Source of the DNA: Hyphomicrobiales bacterium
GTDB taxonomy: Bacteria > Pseudomonadota > Alphaproteobacteria > Rhizobiales > Rhizobiaceae
DNA length: 37,150 nucleotides
Reading direction: 5' to 3'
Assembly (NCBI GenBank): GCA_900471605.1
Contig: UCEY01000066.1
Coordinates: forward strand, 1 to 37,150
The notes beneath the pieces are model-generated. The model ran no database searches, was not told the DNA's origin, and saw only the letters and a list, made by a program, of their open reading frames with translations. A program made the position numbers and the translations under genes. This document shows, in pieces, positions 1 to 8,049 of this stretch; within the stretch, counting starts at the first letter, position 1; each line of letters starts with the position of its first letter.

Positions 1-59
1 GATGGTTTGTCGCCATGGCGTACGGCCATGGACGCGATATGGATGCGATGCGGACGCTT

Positions 60-130
60 CCTGATAGGCCGGCCCTCATCAGGACCGACCGGTCCCGACG
101 GTCATCGCGTTTCCCCTGCCCGCAGGCAGG
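60..130. terminator. Possible 3' hairpins after the first operon (weak)
   Basis: The 151 bases left of the first gene contain two short inverted repeats. One is CCTGAT (60-65) with ATCAGG (78-83). The other is CCTGCC (115-120), a four-base loop CGCA, and GGCAGG (125-130). Both lie just past the stop codon of the last gene of the minus-strand operon, where a terminator is expected. Neither is followed by a T-run on the minus strand, so a classic intrinsic terminator is not shown. No gene was recognised in bases 1-151. Confidence 0.25.
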
Positions 131-151
131 CTCCGCGGCCGGGGGCGGCTC

Positions 152-919
152 CTAAAGCGAGGTGGTGATGCCGCCGTCGACATAGAGCGTGTGGCCGTTG
201 ACGAAGGAGGAAGCCCTGCCGGCGAGAAACACCGCGGCCCCCACCAGTTCCTCGACATTGCCCCAGCGCGCCGCCGGCGTCCGCTTCTCCAGCCAGGACG
301 AGAATTCCGGGTTGTCGACCAGCGCCTGGTTCAAGGGCGTCCTGAAATAGCCCGGCGCGATCGCGTTGACCTGCAGGCCGTATCTCGCCCAGTCCGTGCA
401 CATGCCGCGCGTCAGGTTCTTCACCGCGCCCTTGGTGGCCGTGTAGGGGGCGATGCCGGGGCGGGCGAGCTCGCTCTGCACCGAGGCGATGTTGATGATC
501 TTGCCCTGCCCGCGGCCGATCATGTGACGCGCCACCGCCTGGCCGACGTAAAAGACGCTGGAGACGTTAGTCTTCATCAGCTGCTCCCAGCGGTCCACCG
601 GAAACTCCTCCAGCGGGCTGCGGAACTGCATGCCGGCATTGTTGACCAGGATGTCGATCGGCCCGATCCCGGCCTCGATCGCGTCCACGCCCCGCCTGAC
701 CGCCTCAGGATCGGTCACGTCGAAATCCGACACCGAAACGACGGCCCCCGCCTCCTGCAACCGCCGCGAGGCGGCCTCGAGCTTGCCGGTGTCGCGGCCA
801 TTCAGGACGATCGCTGCGCCGTGATCAGCCAGCCCCTTGGCTAAAGCAAACCCAATCCCCTGCGACGAACCCGTCACCAAAGCACGCCGACCCGAAAGAT
901 CAAACATTCCGTAAGTCAT
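152..919 (-). CDS. SDR family oxidoreductase, gluconate 5-dehydrogenase-like
   Basis: NAD(P)-dependent short-chain dehydrogenase of 255 residues, the normal length for the classical SDR family. The cofactor motif TGSSQGIG lies near residue 16, NNAG near residue 93, and the catalytic set S (NIASVQS) and YTATK near residues 145-162. The C-terminal SSFVNGHTLYVDGG is the usual substrate-loop and tetramer ending. The start and the ATxDW-type region resemble gluconate 5-dehydrogenase/IdnO-like enzymes, so a sugar acid or 2-keto acid substrate is likely but not proven. ATG at 919 is preceded by GGAAAG; an internal ATG at 907 is possible. It is the last gene of the minus-strand operon, 52 bases after the RraA-family gene, and probably acts on the imported compound or its product. 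Confidence 0.88.
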   Translation of the reverse strand: MTYGMFDLSGRRALVTGSSQGIGFALAKGLADHGAAIVLNGRDTGKLEAASRRLQEAGAVVSVSDFDVTDPEAVRRGVDAIEAGIGPIDILVNNAGMQFRSPLEEFPVDRWEQLMKTNVSSVFYVGQAVARHMIGRGQGKIINIASVQSELARPGIAPYTATKGAVKNLTRGMCTDWARYGLQVNAIAPGYFRTPLNQALVDNPEFSSWLEKRTPAARWGNVEELVGAAVFLAGRASSFVNGHTLYVDGGITTSL

Positions 920-971
920 CGAAATTCTTTCCGAAGAGAAACCGTCGCCTGCCGACGATTGTGGCTGAGGC

Positions 972-1646
972 TCAGATATCGACGACCAGGCCCTTGGCTT
1001 TCAGCACCGGCTCGAGATTGCTGACCTCGATGACTGACTTACCCTGCTTGTAGGCCGCGATATAGCCGGCTTCGGCATCTTCGCGGGCCTGGGAAAGCCG
1101 TGCGGCCTCCTGGGCCTCCGCGCGGCGGACAACCACCAGCCCGTCGGCATCGCCGACGATGATGTCGCCGGGATTGATCGTTTCGCCGCCGACGATGATC
1201 GTGTCGTTCACGGCCGCGATCGTTTCCTTGACGGTGCCCTTGATGCAGACGCTCAGGGAAAACACCGGAAAGCCGAGGTCCCTCAGCTGCAGCGTGTCGC
1301 GGACGCCCGTGTCGGTCACCAGGCCGCCGATGCCCTTCGCAAGGCAGGCATTGGCGAGGACGTCGCCGAACGAACCGGCCTCTTCATATTCGCCGGCGGA
1401 CACGACGATGATGTCGCCCGGCTTGGCATAGTTGATCGCGAGCTGGAGCATGATGTTGTCACGCGGCGCGCATTTGACCGTGAATGCCGGGCCGCACAGC
1501 TTCATGCGATAATCCACGGGCTTCAGGCGCGACGAGAGCGCTCCCCGGCGTCCCTGCGCTTCATGGATGGTAGCCGGCGAAAATTTGGAAACTGCCTCGA
1601 TGTCGGCCTTGCTCGGCCGTTCGGGGATATCTTTTATGTGGATCAT
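972..1646 (-). CDS. RraA family protein (4-hydroxy-4-methyl-2-oxoglutarate aldolase-like)
   Basis: The protein has 224 residues and belongs to the RraA/HMG-CHA aldolase family. These are class II, metal-dependent aldolase/decarboxylases that split 4-carboxy-4-hydroxy-2-oxoadipate or HMG, or decarboxylate oxaloacetate. The core signature is visible: GxxxxxDxxxRD as GGLVTDTGVRDTLQL around residues 106-120, preceded by GDIIVVSAGEYEEAGSFGD near residues 77-95 and followed by VNPGDIIVGDADGLVVV-type residues (INPGDIIVGDADG). The arginine and aspartate expected to bind substrate and metal (R..D) are present. A strong ribosome site, GGGAGG, lies five bases before ATG 1646. In a catabolic operon with an importer, aldolase/decarboxylase activity is more likely than inhibition of RNase E. 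The substrate is unknown. Confidence 0.88.
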   Translation of the reverse strand: MIHIKDIPERPSKADIEAVSKFSPATIHEAQGRRGALSSRLKPVDYRMKLCGPAFTVKCAPRDNIMLQLAINYAKPGDIIVVSAGEYEEAGSFGDVLANACLAKGIGGLVTDTGVRDTLQLRDLGFPVFSLSVCIKGTVKETIAAVNDTIIVGGETINPGDIIVGDADGLVVVRRAEAQEAARLSQAREDAEAGYIAAYKQGKSVIEVSNLEPVLKAKGLVVDI

Positions 1647-1738
1647 GGAAACCTCCCACGGTTAGGCCGACGGCGGGCACGCCCCGCCGCCTGCACTCTT
1701 GCGTGTTTGCAATTGGATGGAGTAGCCGGGCCGGAGCC

Positions 1739-2575
1739 TCAGGGGATCGGGTCGAACTTCAGTTCGGAGAGCGGCACGACCTTGTCGTTACGCGTCATCT
1801 TGTATTCGGTATCCTGGCCAAGCCACTTGTCCCAGATCTTGTTGAGCTCGCCTGACGTATCGAGCTTGCGGAGCACCTCGTTGATCTTGGCGGTCAGGGC
1901 CGGATTGTCCTTTGCCATGCCGATGCCGATCGGCTGGAACAGCATCGGATCCTCGATCATCCGCATTTCCTTGCCCTTGGTCTTCGACTCGTTGACGAAC
2001 TTGGTCGTCGTCATCGTGTTCGCCACCATGCCGCGTGCCTTGCCCTGCTGGACGGCAAGATAGGCGGATGCGGTATCCTGGAAGGTCAGCGGATCGGACT
2101 TGTTGAGCTTGATCGACATTTCCGAAGTCGAGCCCTTGGTCGAGGCGATGCGCTGGCCTTCGAAATCGGCCTTCTTCTTGCCGGGGTCGTCGGCCGGGAC
2201 GATCAGCATTTCCTTGGCGAGGTAATAGGGGTCGCTGAACTGGATCTGCTCGGCGCGGCTCAGCGTATAGGCAAGGTTGGCAACCGTGATGTCGACGCGG
2301 CCGAGCTTGACTTCCGGCACACGCGCCTCGACCGAGACCGGCTTGATTTCGGCCTTGACGCCCAGTTCCTTGGCGATCGCGTTGCAGAGATCGACGTCGA
2401 AACCGGCCATTTCGCGGGTCTTCGGATCGGGCGCCGCGAAAGGCACGACATCCGCGAACGTCGCACAGCGAAGCGTCTTGGCCGACATGATCGTATCCAG
2501 CTGATCCGCCTTTGCCGGCAAGGCCGCCGCGGCGCCTGCCAGCATGGTGGTCAGGGTGAGGAATTTCCAGTTCAT
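1739..2575 (-). CDS. Amino-acid-type ABC transporter substrate-binding protein (family 3)
   Basis: Periplasmic binding protein of about 278 residues, the normal size for bacterial extracellular solute-binding protein family 3. It starts with a clear Sec signal peptide, MNWKFLTLTTMLAGAAAALPAKA, probably cut before DQLDTI. The mature part has the family pattern AGFDVDLCNAIAKELG and the lobe-hinge stretch VDITVANLAYTLSRAEQIQFSDPY. An open frame extends upstream to 2752 but overlaps the ATPase gene. ATG 2575 is preferred because AGGAG lies six bases before it and the signal peptide begins there. It follows the ATPase by 31 bases in the same operon. Ligands of this family are polar amino acids, opines and related small acids; the ligand here cannot be read from the sequence. 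Confidence 0.93.
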   Translation of the reverse strand: MNWKFLTLTTMLAGAAAALPAKADQLDTIMSAKTLRCATFADVVPFAAPDPKTREMAGFDVDLCNAIAKELGVKAEIKPVSVEARVPEVKLGRVDITVANLAYTLSRAEQIQFSDPYYLAKEMLIVPADDPGKKKADFEGQRIASTKGSTSEMSIKLNKSDPLTFQDTASAYLAVQQGKARGMVANTMTTTKFVNESKTKGKEMRMIEDPMLFQPIGIGMAKDNPALTAKINEVLRKLDTSGELNKIWDKWLGQDTEYKMTRNDKVVPLSELKFDPIP

Positions 2576-2606
2576 TGCTGTTCTCCTTTGTTGTTGGTCG
2601 TGGTTA

Positions 2607-3374
2607 TCAATGGCGCAGATCGGCGAGGAACCGCTGAGCACGAGGATGCCGGGGGGTCTTGAAAAACTCTTCGGGCGGCGCCGTCTCGAGTATCTGCCCC
2701 GCATCGATGAACCAGATGCGGTCGGCGACATCGCGGGCGAAGCCCATTTCATGGGTTACGCAGATCATCGTCATGCCTTCGGATGCGAGGCTCTTCATGA
2801 CCGCCAGAACCTCGCCGACCATTTCCGGATCGAGCGCGCTGGTCGGTTCGTCGAACAGCATGACGGGCGGCTCCATGGCGAGCGCCCGCGCTATCGCCAC
2901 CCGCTGCTGCTGCCCGCCGGACAGCTGCCCGGGATAGGCCTGCGCCTTGTCGGCGAGCCCGACCCGATCGAGAAGCTTGAGCGCCTTCTCATGGGCGACA
3001 TTCGCCGCCACGCCCTTCACGCGGACCGGCGAGATCGACACATTTTCGACGACCGAGAGATGCGGAAACAGGTTGAAGTTCTGGAACACGAAACCGATCC
3101 GGCTGCGCAACGCATTGAGTTCCCGCGTCCGCATCGCCGCATGGATGTTTTGCCCGTCGAGGGTGATCGAGCCGCTGTTGATCTCCTCGAGACGGTTGAT
3201 CGTGCGGATCAGGGTGGATTTGCCCGAACCGGAAGGCCCGCAGATCACCACCACCTCGCCACGGGCGACTTCAGCGTCGATATTCTTGAGGACCGGATAG
3301 TCGCCATAGCTCTTGCAAACGTCCGAAAGGCGGATCGTCTGCAATGGCTGGGTCTCTGCTGCCGAGGTGCTCAT
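2607..3374 (-). CDS. Amino-acid-type ABC transporter ATP-binding protein
   Basis: ATPase of a polar amino acid uptake (PAAT, HisP/GlnQ-like) transporter, 255 residues. Walker A is GPSGSGKST near residues 45-53, the Q-loop region is FVFQNFNLFPH, the ABC signature is LSGGQQQR, Walker B is PVMLFDEPTSALDPE and the H-loop is CVTHEMGFA. The frame is open far upstream, but the ATG at 3374 overlaps the permease stop as ATGA (stop at 3371-3373). That fixes the start and implies translational coupling. It should act at the inner face of the cytoplasmic membrane with the two permeases encoded just upstream. Confidence 0.95.
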   Translation of the reverse strand: MSTSAAETQPLQTIRLSDVCKSYGDYPVLKNIDAEVARGEVVVICGPSGSGKSTLIRTINRLEEINSGSITLDGQNIHAAMRTRELNALRSRIGFVFQNFNLFPHLSVVENVSISPVRVKGVAANVAHEKALKLLDRVGLADKAQAYPGQLSGGQQQRVAIARALAMEPPVMLFDEPTSALDPEMVGEVLAVMKSLASEGMTMICVTHEMGFARDVADRIWFIDAGQILETAPPEEFFKTPRHPRAQRFLADLRH

Positions 3375-4126
3375 AGCTGCTCCGATACGATTTTGGCCGA
3401 CACGAGCACCGGCGCTGCGCCGCCGGACAAACCGGCGCGGCGGCGCGTGATGCGGCGTTCGACGAGGTTGGCAACATGCGTCAGGCTCCAGCAGATCGCG
3501 TAGTAGACGACCGCAAGGATGAAGAAGACCTGGAAGGGCTGCGTCAGGAGCTGGTTGTTGACCTGGCTCGCCGCGAACGTCAGGTCCGGCACATTGATGA
3601 CGTATCCGAGCGTCGTATCCTTGATCGTCGAGACGAAGGTCGAGATGATGCTCGGGATCATGTTGTAGAGCGCCTGCGGCAGGATGATGAAGCGCATCGC
3701 TCCGAGAGAGCTGTGCCCCAGCGCACGTGCGGCATCCATCTGGCCGCTGCCGAGTGCGACAATGCCGGCGCGCACGACTTCGCTCAGGAAGGCGCCCTGG
3801 TAGACGACCAGCGTCGTCAGCATCGTCACGAAGCTCGGCACGTCCGCGCCCGTCCATAGAGGAACGAGGAAATAGCTCCAGAGGATCAGCATCAGCAGCG
3901 GCACGCCGCGGGTGATGTAGACGAGCGCGGTGACCGGCCACCGCAGCAGCCGCCATTTCGACAGCCGCGCCAGCGCCAGCAGGATGCTGACCGGGAAGGC
4001 GAGCGCGATGCTGAGCGCCGACAGGATCAGCGTATTTGCAAGCCCGCCCAGCGGGCCATTCGGATATTGGCCGATCAGCAGCAGGAGCCAGTAGTCCTGG
4101 ATGATGGCGATGACATCGTGGATCAT
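3371..4126 (-). CDS. Amino-acid-type ABC transporter permease (second)
   Basis: Inner-membrane permease of the HisM/GlnP type, 251 residues. The start MIHDVIAIIQDYWLLLLIGQYPNGP leads into several hydrophobic segments. The EAA loop that contacts the ATPase is seen as GSGQMDAARALGHSSLGAMRFIILPQA, with FLSEVVRAGI just before it. ATG 4126 overlaps the stop of the first permease (tca at 4123-4125 on the plus strand) as ATGA. The frame is open well upstream but that part is the shadow of the first permease. The two permeases probably form a heterodimer. Confidence 0.93.
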   Translation of the reverse strand: MIHDVIAIIQDYWLLLLIGQYPNGPLGGLANTLILSALSIALAFPVSILLALARLSKWRLLRWPVTALVYITRGVPLLMLILWSYFLVPLWTGADVPSFVTMLTTLVVYQGAFLSEVVRAGIVALGSGQMDAARALGHSSLGAMRFIILPQALYNMIPSIISTFVSTIKDTTLGYVINVPDLTFAASQVNNQLLTQPFQVFFILAVVYYAICWSLTHVANLVERRITRRRAGLSGGAAPVLVSAKIVSEQL

Positions 4127-4830
4127 GTGCGCGCACTCCGGACCGGATCGGCGCGCATCGACAGGTAAGCGCCGGCGCCCATGATCAGAAGCGAGAAGAA
4201 CAGGTAGAGGACCGTCCCGATCAGATAGATCTCGAAGGTGCGGAAGCTCAGATTTTCCACTTCCTTCACGGCATGCGTCAGTTCGGACGCACCGATGACG
4301 ATGGCGAGACTGCTGTTCTTGAACAGGGAGACACTGTGGTTGATCAGCGGCGGAAGCGCATTGCGCACCCCCTGCGGCATGATCACGAAGCGCATCGCCG
4401 AGATATACCCGTGCCCGAGCGCCTTGGCGGCCTCCATCTGGCCGGGGCTGACGGAGCGAAGGCCGGACCGCAGGTCCTCGCTGAAATAGGCCGCCTGGCA
4501 CAGGCCGAGACCGATGACGGCGAAAATCGCTTCGGCATTATGAGCCGCCAGCCAGGAGGTCAGGCCCGCCGGAAGCAGCGTGAAAATCCCGAAATACCAT
4601 AGCATCAGCTGGACGAGGGTCGGCACGTTCCGGTGATAGGAGACATAGGCCGCCACCGCCCTGTCGCCGAAGCGAAGCGGCGAAAACCGGATGCACAGGA
4701 GCAGGAGCGCGAGTATCATGGCCAGCAGCCACGAGCCGATATAGATGACGAAGGTCATCTCGATGCCGTGCAGGAGCATCGACGTATATTCGGGGTTTCT
4801 CAGGATAGCCGAGAGATCGAAGCCGTTCAC
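4123..4830 (-). CDS. Amino-acid-type ABC transporter permease (first)
   Basis: PAAT-family inner-membrane permease of 235 residues. Hydrophobic segments start near residue 20 (MTFVIYIGSWLLAMILALLLL), and the EAA loop is seen as SPGQMEAAKALGHGYISAMRFVIMPQG. AYFSEDLRSGLR precedes it as in other members. No in-frame ATG fits; the best start is GTG at 4830, which overlaps the SDR stop as GTGA and gives the N-terminus VNGFDLSAIL. The long frame upstream (to 5457) is antisense and frame-shadow sequence of the SDR gene. It is part of the seven-gene operon. Confidence 0.9.
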   Translation of the reverse strand: MNGFDLSAILRNPEYTSMLLHGIEMTFVIYIGSWLLAMILALLLLCIRFSPLRFGDRAVAAYVSYHRNVPTLVQLMLWYFGIFTLLPAGLTSWLAAHNAEAIFAVIGLGLCQAAYFSEDLRSGLRSVSPGQMEAAKALGHGYISAMRFVIMPQGVRNALPPLINHSVSLFKNSSLAIVIGASELTHAVKEVENLSFRTFEIYLIGTVLYLFFSLLIMGAGAYLSMRADPVRSART

Positions 4831-5609
4831 CGCCCCGGCTCCCTGGAACTGTCCGGGCCTGCCGGAGCCGGCTGCGGCCGGGCGGTCTGCAGTCCGCCCA
4901 TGACCTGCAATGTCGGCGTGATCTCCATGTGCCCGATATTGACCGCGACCGGCGCGGCAATCGCAAACGCGATCGCTTCCGCGATATCGGCTGCCTGCGG
5001 CAGTTCGAAACCTTCGATGAACCGTTCCCGGATGCTGGGGTCGTCGCCGTGGACATGGTTGAAGATATCCGTCGCGACGCGACCGGGGCAGATTTCCGTG
5101 ACCCGCACGCGCTTGCCGAACGCGTCGATGCGCAGCTGGTTCGACAGCATGGCGACGCCGGCTTTGACGGCATGATAGATGGAATTGCCGCCGAAATTGT
5201 AATTGCCGGCGATCGAGGAAACGTTGATGACATGACCTCGATCGCGGGCAACCATTCCCGGCACGATCAGACGGCAGATGTGGAGAACTGCGCGAAGATT
5301 GACATCCACGAGGAGATCGATGTCGCTCTCGTCCGCTTCCAGGAATTTCTTCGGGCGATCGACGCCGGCATTGTTGACGAGGATATCGAACTCGACGCGA
5401 CCTGCGAGTTCGGCCAGTGCCGGCCGGTCGGTGACGTCGATGACATGCGCAATACATCCGGTGCGGGCGGCCAGATCCCGCAGCGCATCGCCGCTGCGGG
5501 CAACCGCGTGAACCTCGATATTCTCACGCCGAAGCCGCTCCACCACAGCAGCGCCGATACCGGAAGAAGCGCCGGTGACCAATGCGGTTTTGTAATCGGA
5601 GAATGGCAT
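4827..5609 (-). CDS. SDR family NAD(P)-dependent oxidoreductase (YdfG-like)
   Basis: Short-chain dehydrogenase of 260 residues, first gene of the minus-strand operon. It has TGASSGIG near residue 14, NNAGVDRPKKF near residue 78, the catalytic serine in INVSSIAGNYNFGG and the YxxxK motif as YHAVKAG. ICPGRVATDIFNHVHGDD matches the substrate loop of the YdfG/serine-3-dehydrogenase branch, which oxidises beta-hydroxy acids and some hydroxy amino acids. The C-terminal tail (about 25 residues after HMEITPTLQ) is proline- and serine-rich and longer than usual. ATG 5609 has AGGGGA upstream. It probably oxidises a hydroxyl on the imported compound. Confidence 0.88.
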   Translation of the reverse strand: MPFSDYKTALVTGASSGIGAAVVERLRRENIEVHAVARSGDALRDLAARTGCIAHVIDVTDRPALAELAGRVEFDILVNNAGVDRPKKFLEADESDIDLLVDVNLRAVLHICRLIVPGMVARDRGHVINVSSIAGNYNFGGNSIYHAVKAGVAMLSNQLRIDAFGKRVRVTEICPGRVATDIFNHVHGDDPSIRERFIEGFELPQAADIAEAIAFAIAAPVAVNIGHMEITPTLQVMGGLQTARPQPAPAGPDSSREPGR

Positions 5610-5670
5610 TCTGATCCCCTTGTTGTTGTAAATGACAGTAGCGAACCTTTGATCTCTTGCCTAAGACCGA

Positions 5671-5688
5671 TTATTTCTGGAGCAATAA
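5671..5688. promoter_or_regulatory. Candidate LysR-type binding dyad in the divergent promoter region
   Basis: TTATT (5671-5675) and AATAA (5684-5688) form a perfect inverted repeat with an eight-base spacer. It sits in the 217-base divergent region between the operon starting at 5609 and the LysR gene at 5827. LysR proteins usually bind AT-rich interrupted dyads of this size (T-N11-A type) in exactly this position. The dyad is short, so chance is possible. Confidence 0.35.
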
Positions 5689-5826
5689 GCAACCGTTATG
5701 GAGACTTGGCCCAGCAATGACGGCGGATGACCGTCTGGCGGCCGGCACGGCAGCCGGCGGCGGCGTTGCAAAAGAAGATCGCGTCTGCAAACATGCGCCT
5801 GTTCGCAAAAAAAGACGAAAATCCGC

Positions 5827-6732
5827 ATGGACATCAGACGCCTCAAATCCTTCATCGTGATCGTCGACAGCGGCAGCATCACGCGCGCGGCGGACCTTCT
5901 GCACATCGCGCAGCCGGCGCTCAGCCAGCAGCTGGCGGCGCTGGAGGAGCATTTCGGTCAAAAACTGCTGATCCGCAGCCAGCAGGGCGTCAGCATGACC
6001 GACGCGGGACACGCGGTATATCGCCATGCCCAGATCATTCTTCGCCAGATGGAACAGGCCCAGGCGGATGCTTCCGCTGCCGGCAATTCCCTGGCCGGGC
6101 GAGTCTCCGTGGGACTGGTGCCCTTCAGCAGTGCCGCCACGCTCTCGGTCGATCTCCTGGCCGAAACACGCAGGCGCCATCCCGGCATCCTGCTCCATCT
6201 CACCGAAAGCGTCGGCCAGACCTATAGCCAGATGATCATGAACGGCCGGCTGGAAATGGCGCTGATCCACGGAGCGGGACCGATCAAGGGCGTTCGGTTC
6301 GAACCGATCCTCAGCGAGGAATTTTTCCTCGTCGCGCACCGCGACTTCGCGATCGAAGCGGATACCAGGCCCATCCCGGTCACGGCTCTCGACGGCTTGC
6401 CGCTTCTGATGCCGCCGGCCTATAATTTCGTCCGCCGCGCCGTCGACACGGCGTTCACGCGCAGCCGGATCAATTTGAAGGTCGTGGCTGAAGTCGAAAT
6501 CGTCAGGACATTGGCGCGGGCCGTGGGCAGCGGTCTTGGAGCGACCATCATGCCGAAAGCCATCGCCGACCGCATCGTGACCGAATCGAGCGAGCCGCTG
6601 ATCTGCCGGCTCGTTTCCCCGCGGATCGAGGAAACGCTGTCGCTTTGCATTTCCGATCAGAATTCGCTGTCGGAGCCGGCGCTGGCGGTCAAGGATATCC
6701 TTCTCGAACTGACCGCGCGGCTGAAGACGTAA
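5827..6732 (+). CDS. LysR family transcriptional regulator (NAC/Cbl-like)
   Basis: DNA-binding regulator of 301 residues. The N-terminal winged helix-turn-helix (MDIRRLKSFIVIVDSGSITRAAD... QPALSQQLAALE) covers residues 1-60. A linker helix and a two-lobe effector domain follow (GRVSVGLVPFSS onward). The start resembles the NAC/Cbl subgroup (DIRRLKxFIxIVDxGSxTRAA). It is transcribed away from the seven-gene operon with a 217-base shared upstream region. By the usual LysR arrangement it should control that operon with the imported substrate or a catabolite as co-inducer. No strong ribosome site is visible before ATG 5827. It ends 51 bases from the end of the convergent aminotransferase. Confidence 0.92.
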   Translation: MDIRRLKSFIVIVDSGSITRAADLLHIAQPALSQQLAALEEHFGQKLLIRSQQGVSMTDAGHAVYRHAQIILRQMEQAQADASAAGNSLAGRVSVGLVPFSSAATLSVDLLAETRRRHPGILLHLTESVGQTYSQMIMNGRLEMALIHGAGPIKGVRFEPILSEEFFLVAHRDFAIEADTRPIPVTALDGLPLLMPPAYNFVRRAVDTAFTRSRINLKVVAEVEIVRTLARAVGSGLGATIMPKAIADRIVTESSEPLICRLVSPRIEETLSLCISDQNSLSEPALAVKDILLELTARLKT

Positions 6733-6738
6733 GGCAGT

Positions 6739-6765
6739 TCCGGCACGGATCGCGCCCGCGCCGGA
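6739..6765. terminator. Possible bidirectional hairpin between convergent genes
   Basis: TCCGGC (6739-6744) and GCCGGA (6760-6765) can pair around a GC-rich loop. A competing pair is ACGGAT with ATCCGT (6745-6750, 6767-6772). The site lies in the 51-base gap between the LysR gene and the aminotransferase, which end toward each other. No T-run follows on either strand, so support comes mainly from position. Confidence 0.3.
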
Positions 6766-6783
6766 CATCCGTCGGACCGGGCG

Positions 6784-7995
6784 TCAGCGCATGTCCTGAC
6801 AGAACTGGGCGATCCGCGCGCATCCCTCGTCCAGCATTTCCATGCTCGTTGCGTAGGAAATGCGGAAATAGGGGCTCATGCCGTAAGCGGCGCCTTGCAC
6901 CGTCGCCACGTGATGCTCGTCCACCAGCGCCATGACGAAATCCACGTCGGTTTCGATCTTGCGCCCGCCCCTGGTGGTCTTGCCGATCAGGCCGGACATG
7001 TTGGGATAGAGGTAGAAAGCGCCCTCGGGCTTGTGGCAGCGCAGTCCTTCCACCTGCGACAACCGGTCGAGCACGAAATCCCGCCTCTGCCTGTAGATCG
7101 CAGCCCGTTCCTTGAGGAGATCCTGGGGTCCGTTCAGCGCCGCGATGGCAGCCGCCTGCGTGACCGTGGTGATGCCGCCGCCATTCTGGCCGTTGACGTT
7201 GCTGATTGCGCTGATCAGCTCCCTTGAGCCGCTGGCGCAGAAGCCGAGCCGCCAGCCGGTCATGGCATAGGCCTTCGAGACCCCGTTCATGGTGAGGACC
7301 CGGTCGTAGAGCCTGGGTTCCGCGTCCGCGATGGTGCAGAATTCGAAACCGTCATAGACCAGATGTTCGTAGATATCGTCGGTCAGAATCCAGACATCCG
7401 GATGCCGCAGCATAACCTCGGCGATCGCTTTCATCTCGGCGCGCGAGCAGGCCGCCCCCGTCGGATTGTTCGGAAAATTCAGGATCAGCCATTTGGTACG
7501 CGGCGTGATCGCGGCTTCCAGATCCTCCGGCCGCAGCTTGAAGCCGGCCTGCTCGAAGCAGGGAACCGCCACCGGAACCCCGCCGGCGAACTTGACGATA
7601 TCGGCATAGCTCACCCAGGAAGGCGTCGGGATGACGACCTCGTCGCCGGGATTGCAGGTGGCGAGCATCGTATTGAAGATCACCTGCTTGCCGCCGCCGG
7701 AGACGACGATCTGGCTGGCATCGTAATCGAGATTGTTGTCGCGCTTGAACTTGCCGCTGATTGCGGCCTTGAGCGCGGGGGTGCCGTCCATCGGCGGGTA
7801 TTTCGTATCTCCGCCGAGGGCTGCTGCGTGGGCCGCCTCGATCGCATGCGGCGGCGTCGGGAAATCGGGCTCGCCGGAAGAAAGGCTGACGACCTTGACG
7901 CCCTTTGCGGCCAGTTCCCTGGCACGCTGGGTCATGGCGGCGGAGGCGGATATGGAGACGTTTTTCAGGCGGTCGGCTGTAGAAGACATCGACAT
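6784..7995 (-). CDS. Pyridoxal phosphate-dependent class I aminotransferase
   Basis: Fold type I aminotransferase of 403 residues, close to the aspartate/aromatic aminotransferase (AatA-like, subgroup I-gamma) family. Visible residues are NNPTG (176-180), the cofactor-binding D206 and Y209 in LTDDIYEHLVY, the Schiff-base lysine K241 in NGVSKAYAMTGWRLGF, and the substrate arginine near the C-terminus in YFRISYA. It moves an amino group between an amino acid and a 2-oxo acid. It is the last gene of the biotin/Pxp operon, 54 bases after pxpA. A plausible job is transamination of glutamate or another amino acid released by ring opening; this is inference. The ribosome site before ATG 7995 is weak. 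Confidence 0.93.
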   Translation of the reverse strand: MSMSSTADRLKNVSISASAAMTQRARELAAKGVKVVSLSSGEPDFPTPPHAIEAAHAAALGGDTKYPPMDGTPALKAAISGKFKRDNNLDYDASQIVVSGGGKQVIFNTMLATCNPGDEVVIPTPSWVSYADIVKFAGGVPVAVPCFEQAGFKLRPEDLEAAITPRTKWLILNFPNNPTGAACSRAEMKAIAEVMLRHPDVWILTDDIYEHLVYDGFEFCTIADAEPRLYDRVLTMNGVSKAYAMTGWRLGFCASGSRELISAISNVNGQNGGGITTVTQAAAIAALNGPQDLLKERAAIYRQRRDFVLDRLSQVEGLRCHKPEGAFYLYPNMSGLIGKTTRGGRKIETDVDFVMALVDEHHVATVQGAAYGMSPYFRISYATSMEMLDEGCARIAQFCQDMR

Positions 7996-8049
7996 GATCT
8001 TTCGATACGGATTGGAACGGGCGGCCGCCGGGCTGGCGGCCGGGATACG

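Noticed and set aside
2544..3503. Plus-strand open frame of 319 codons
   Set aside because: It is antisense to the ATPase and permease genes, whose motifs are complete; it shows no family features and arises from high GC content.
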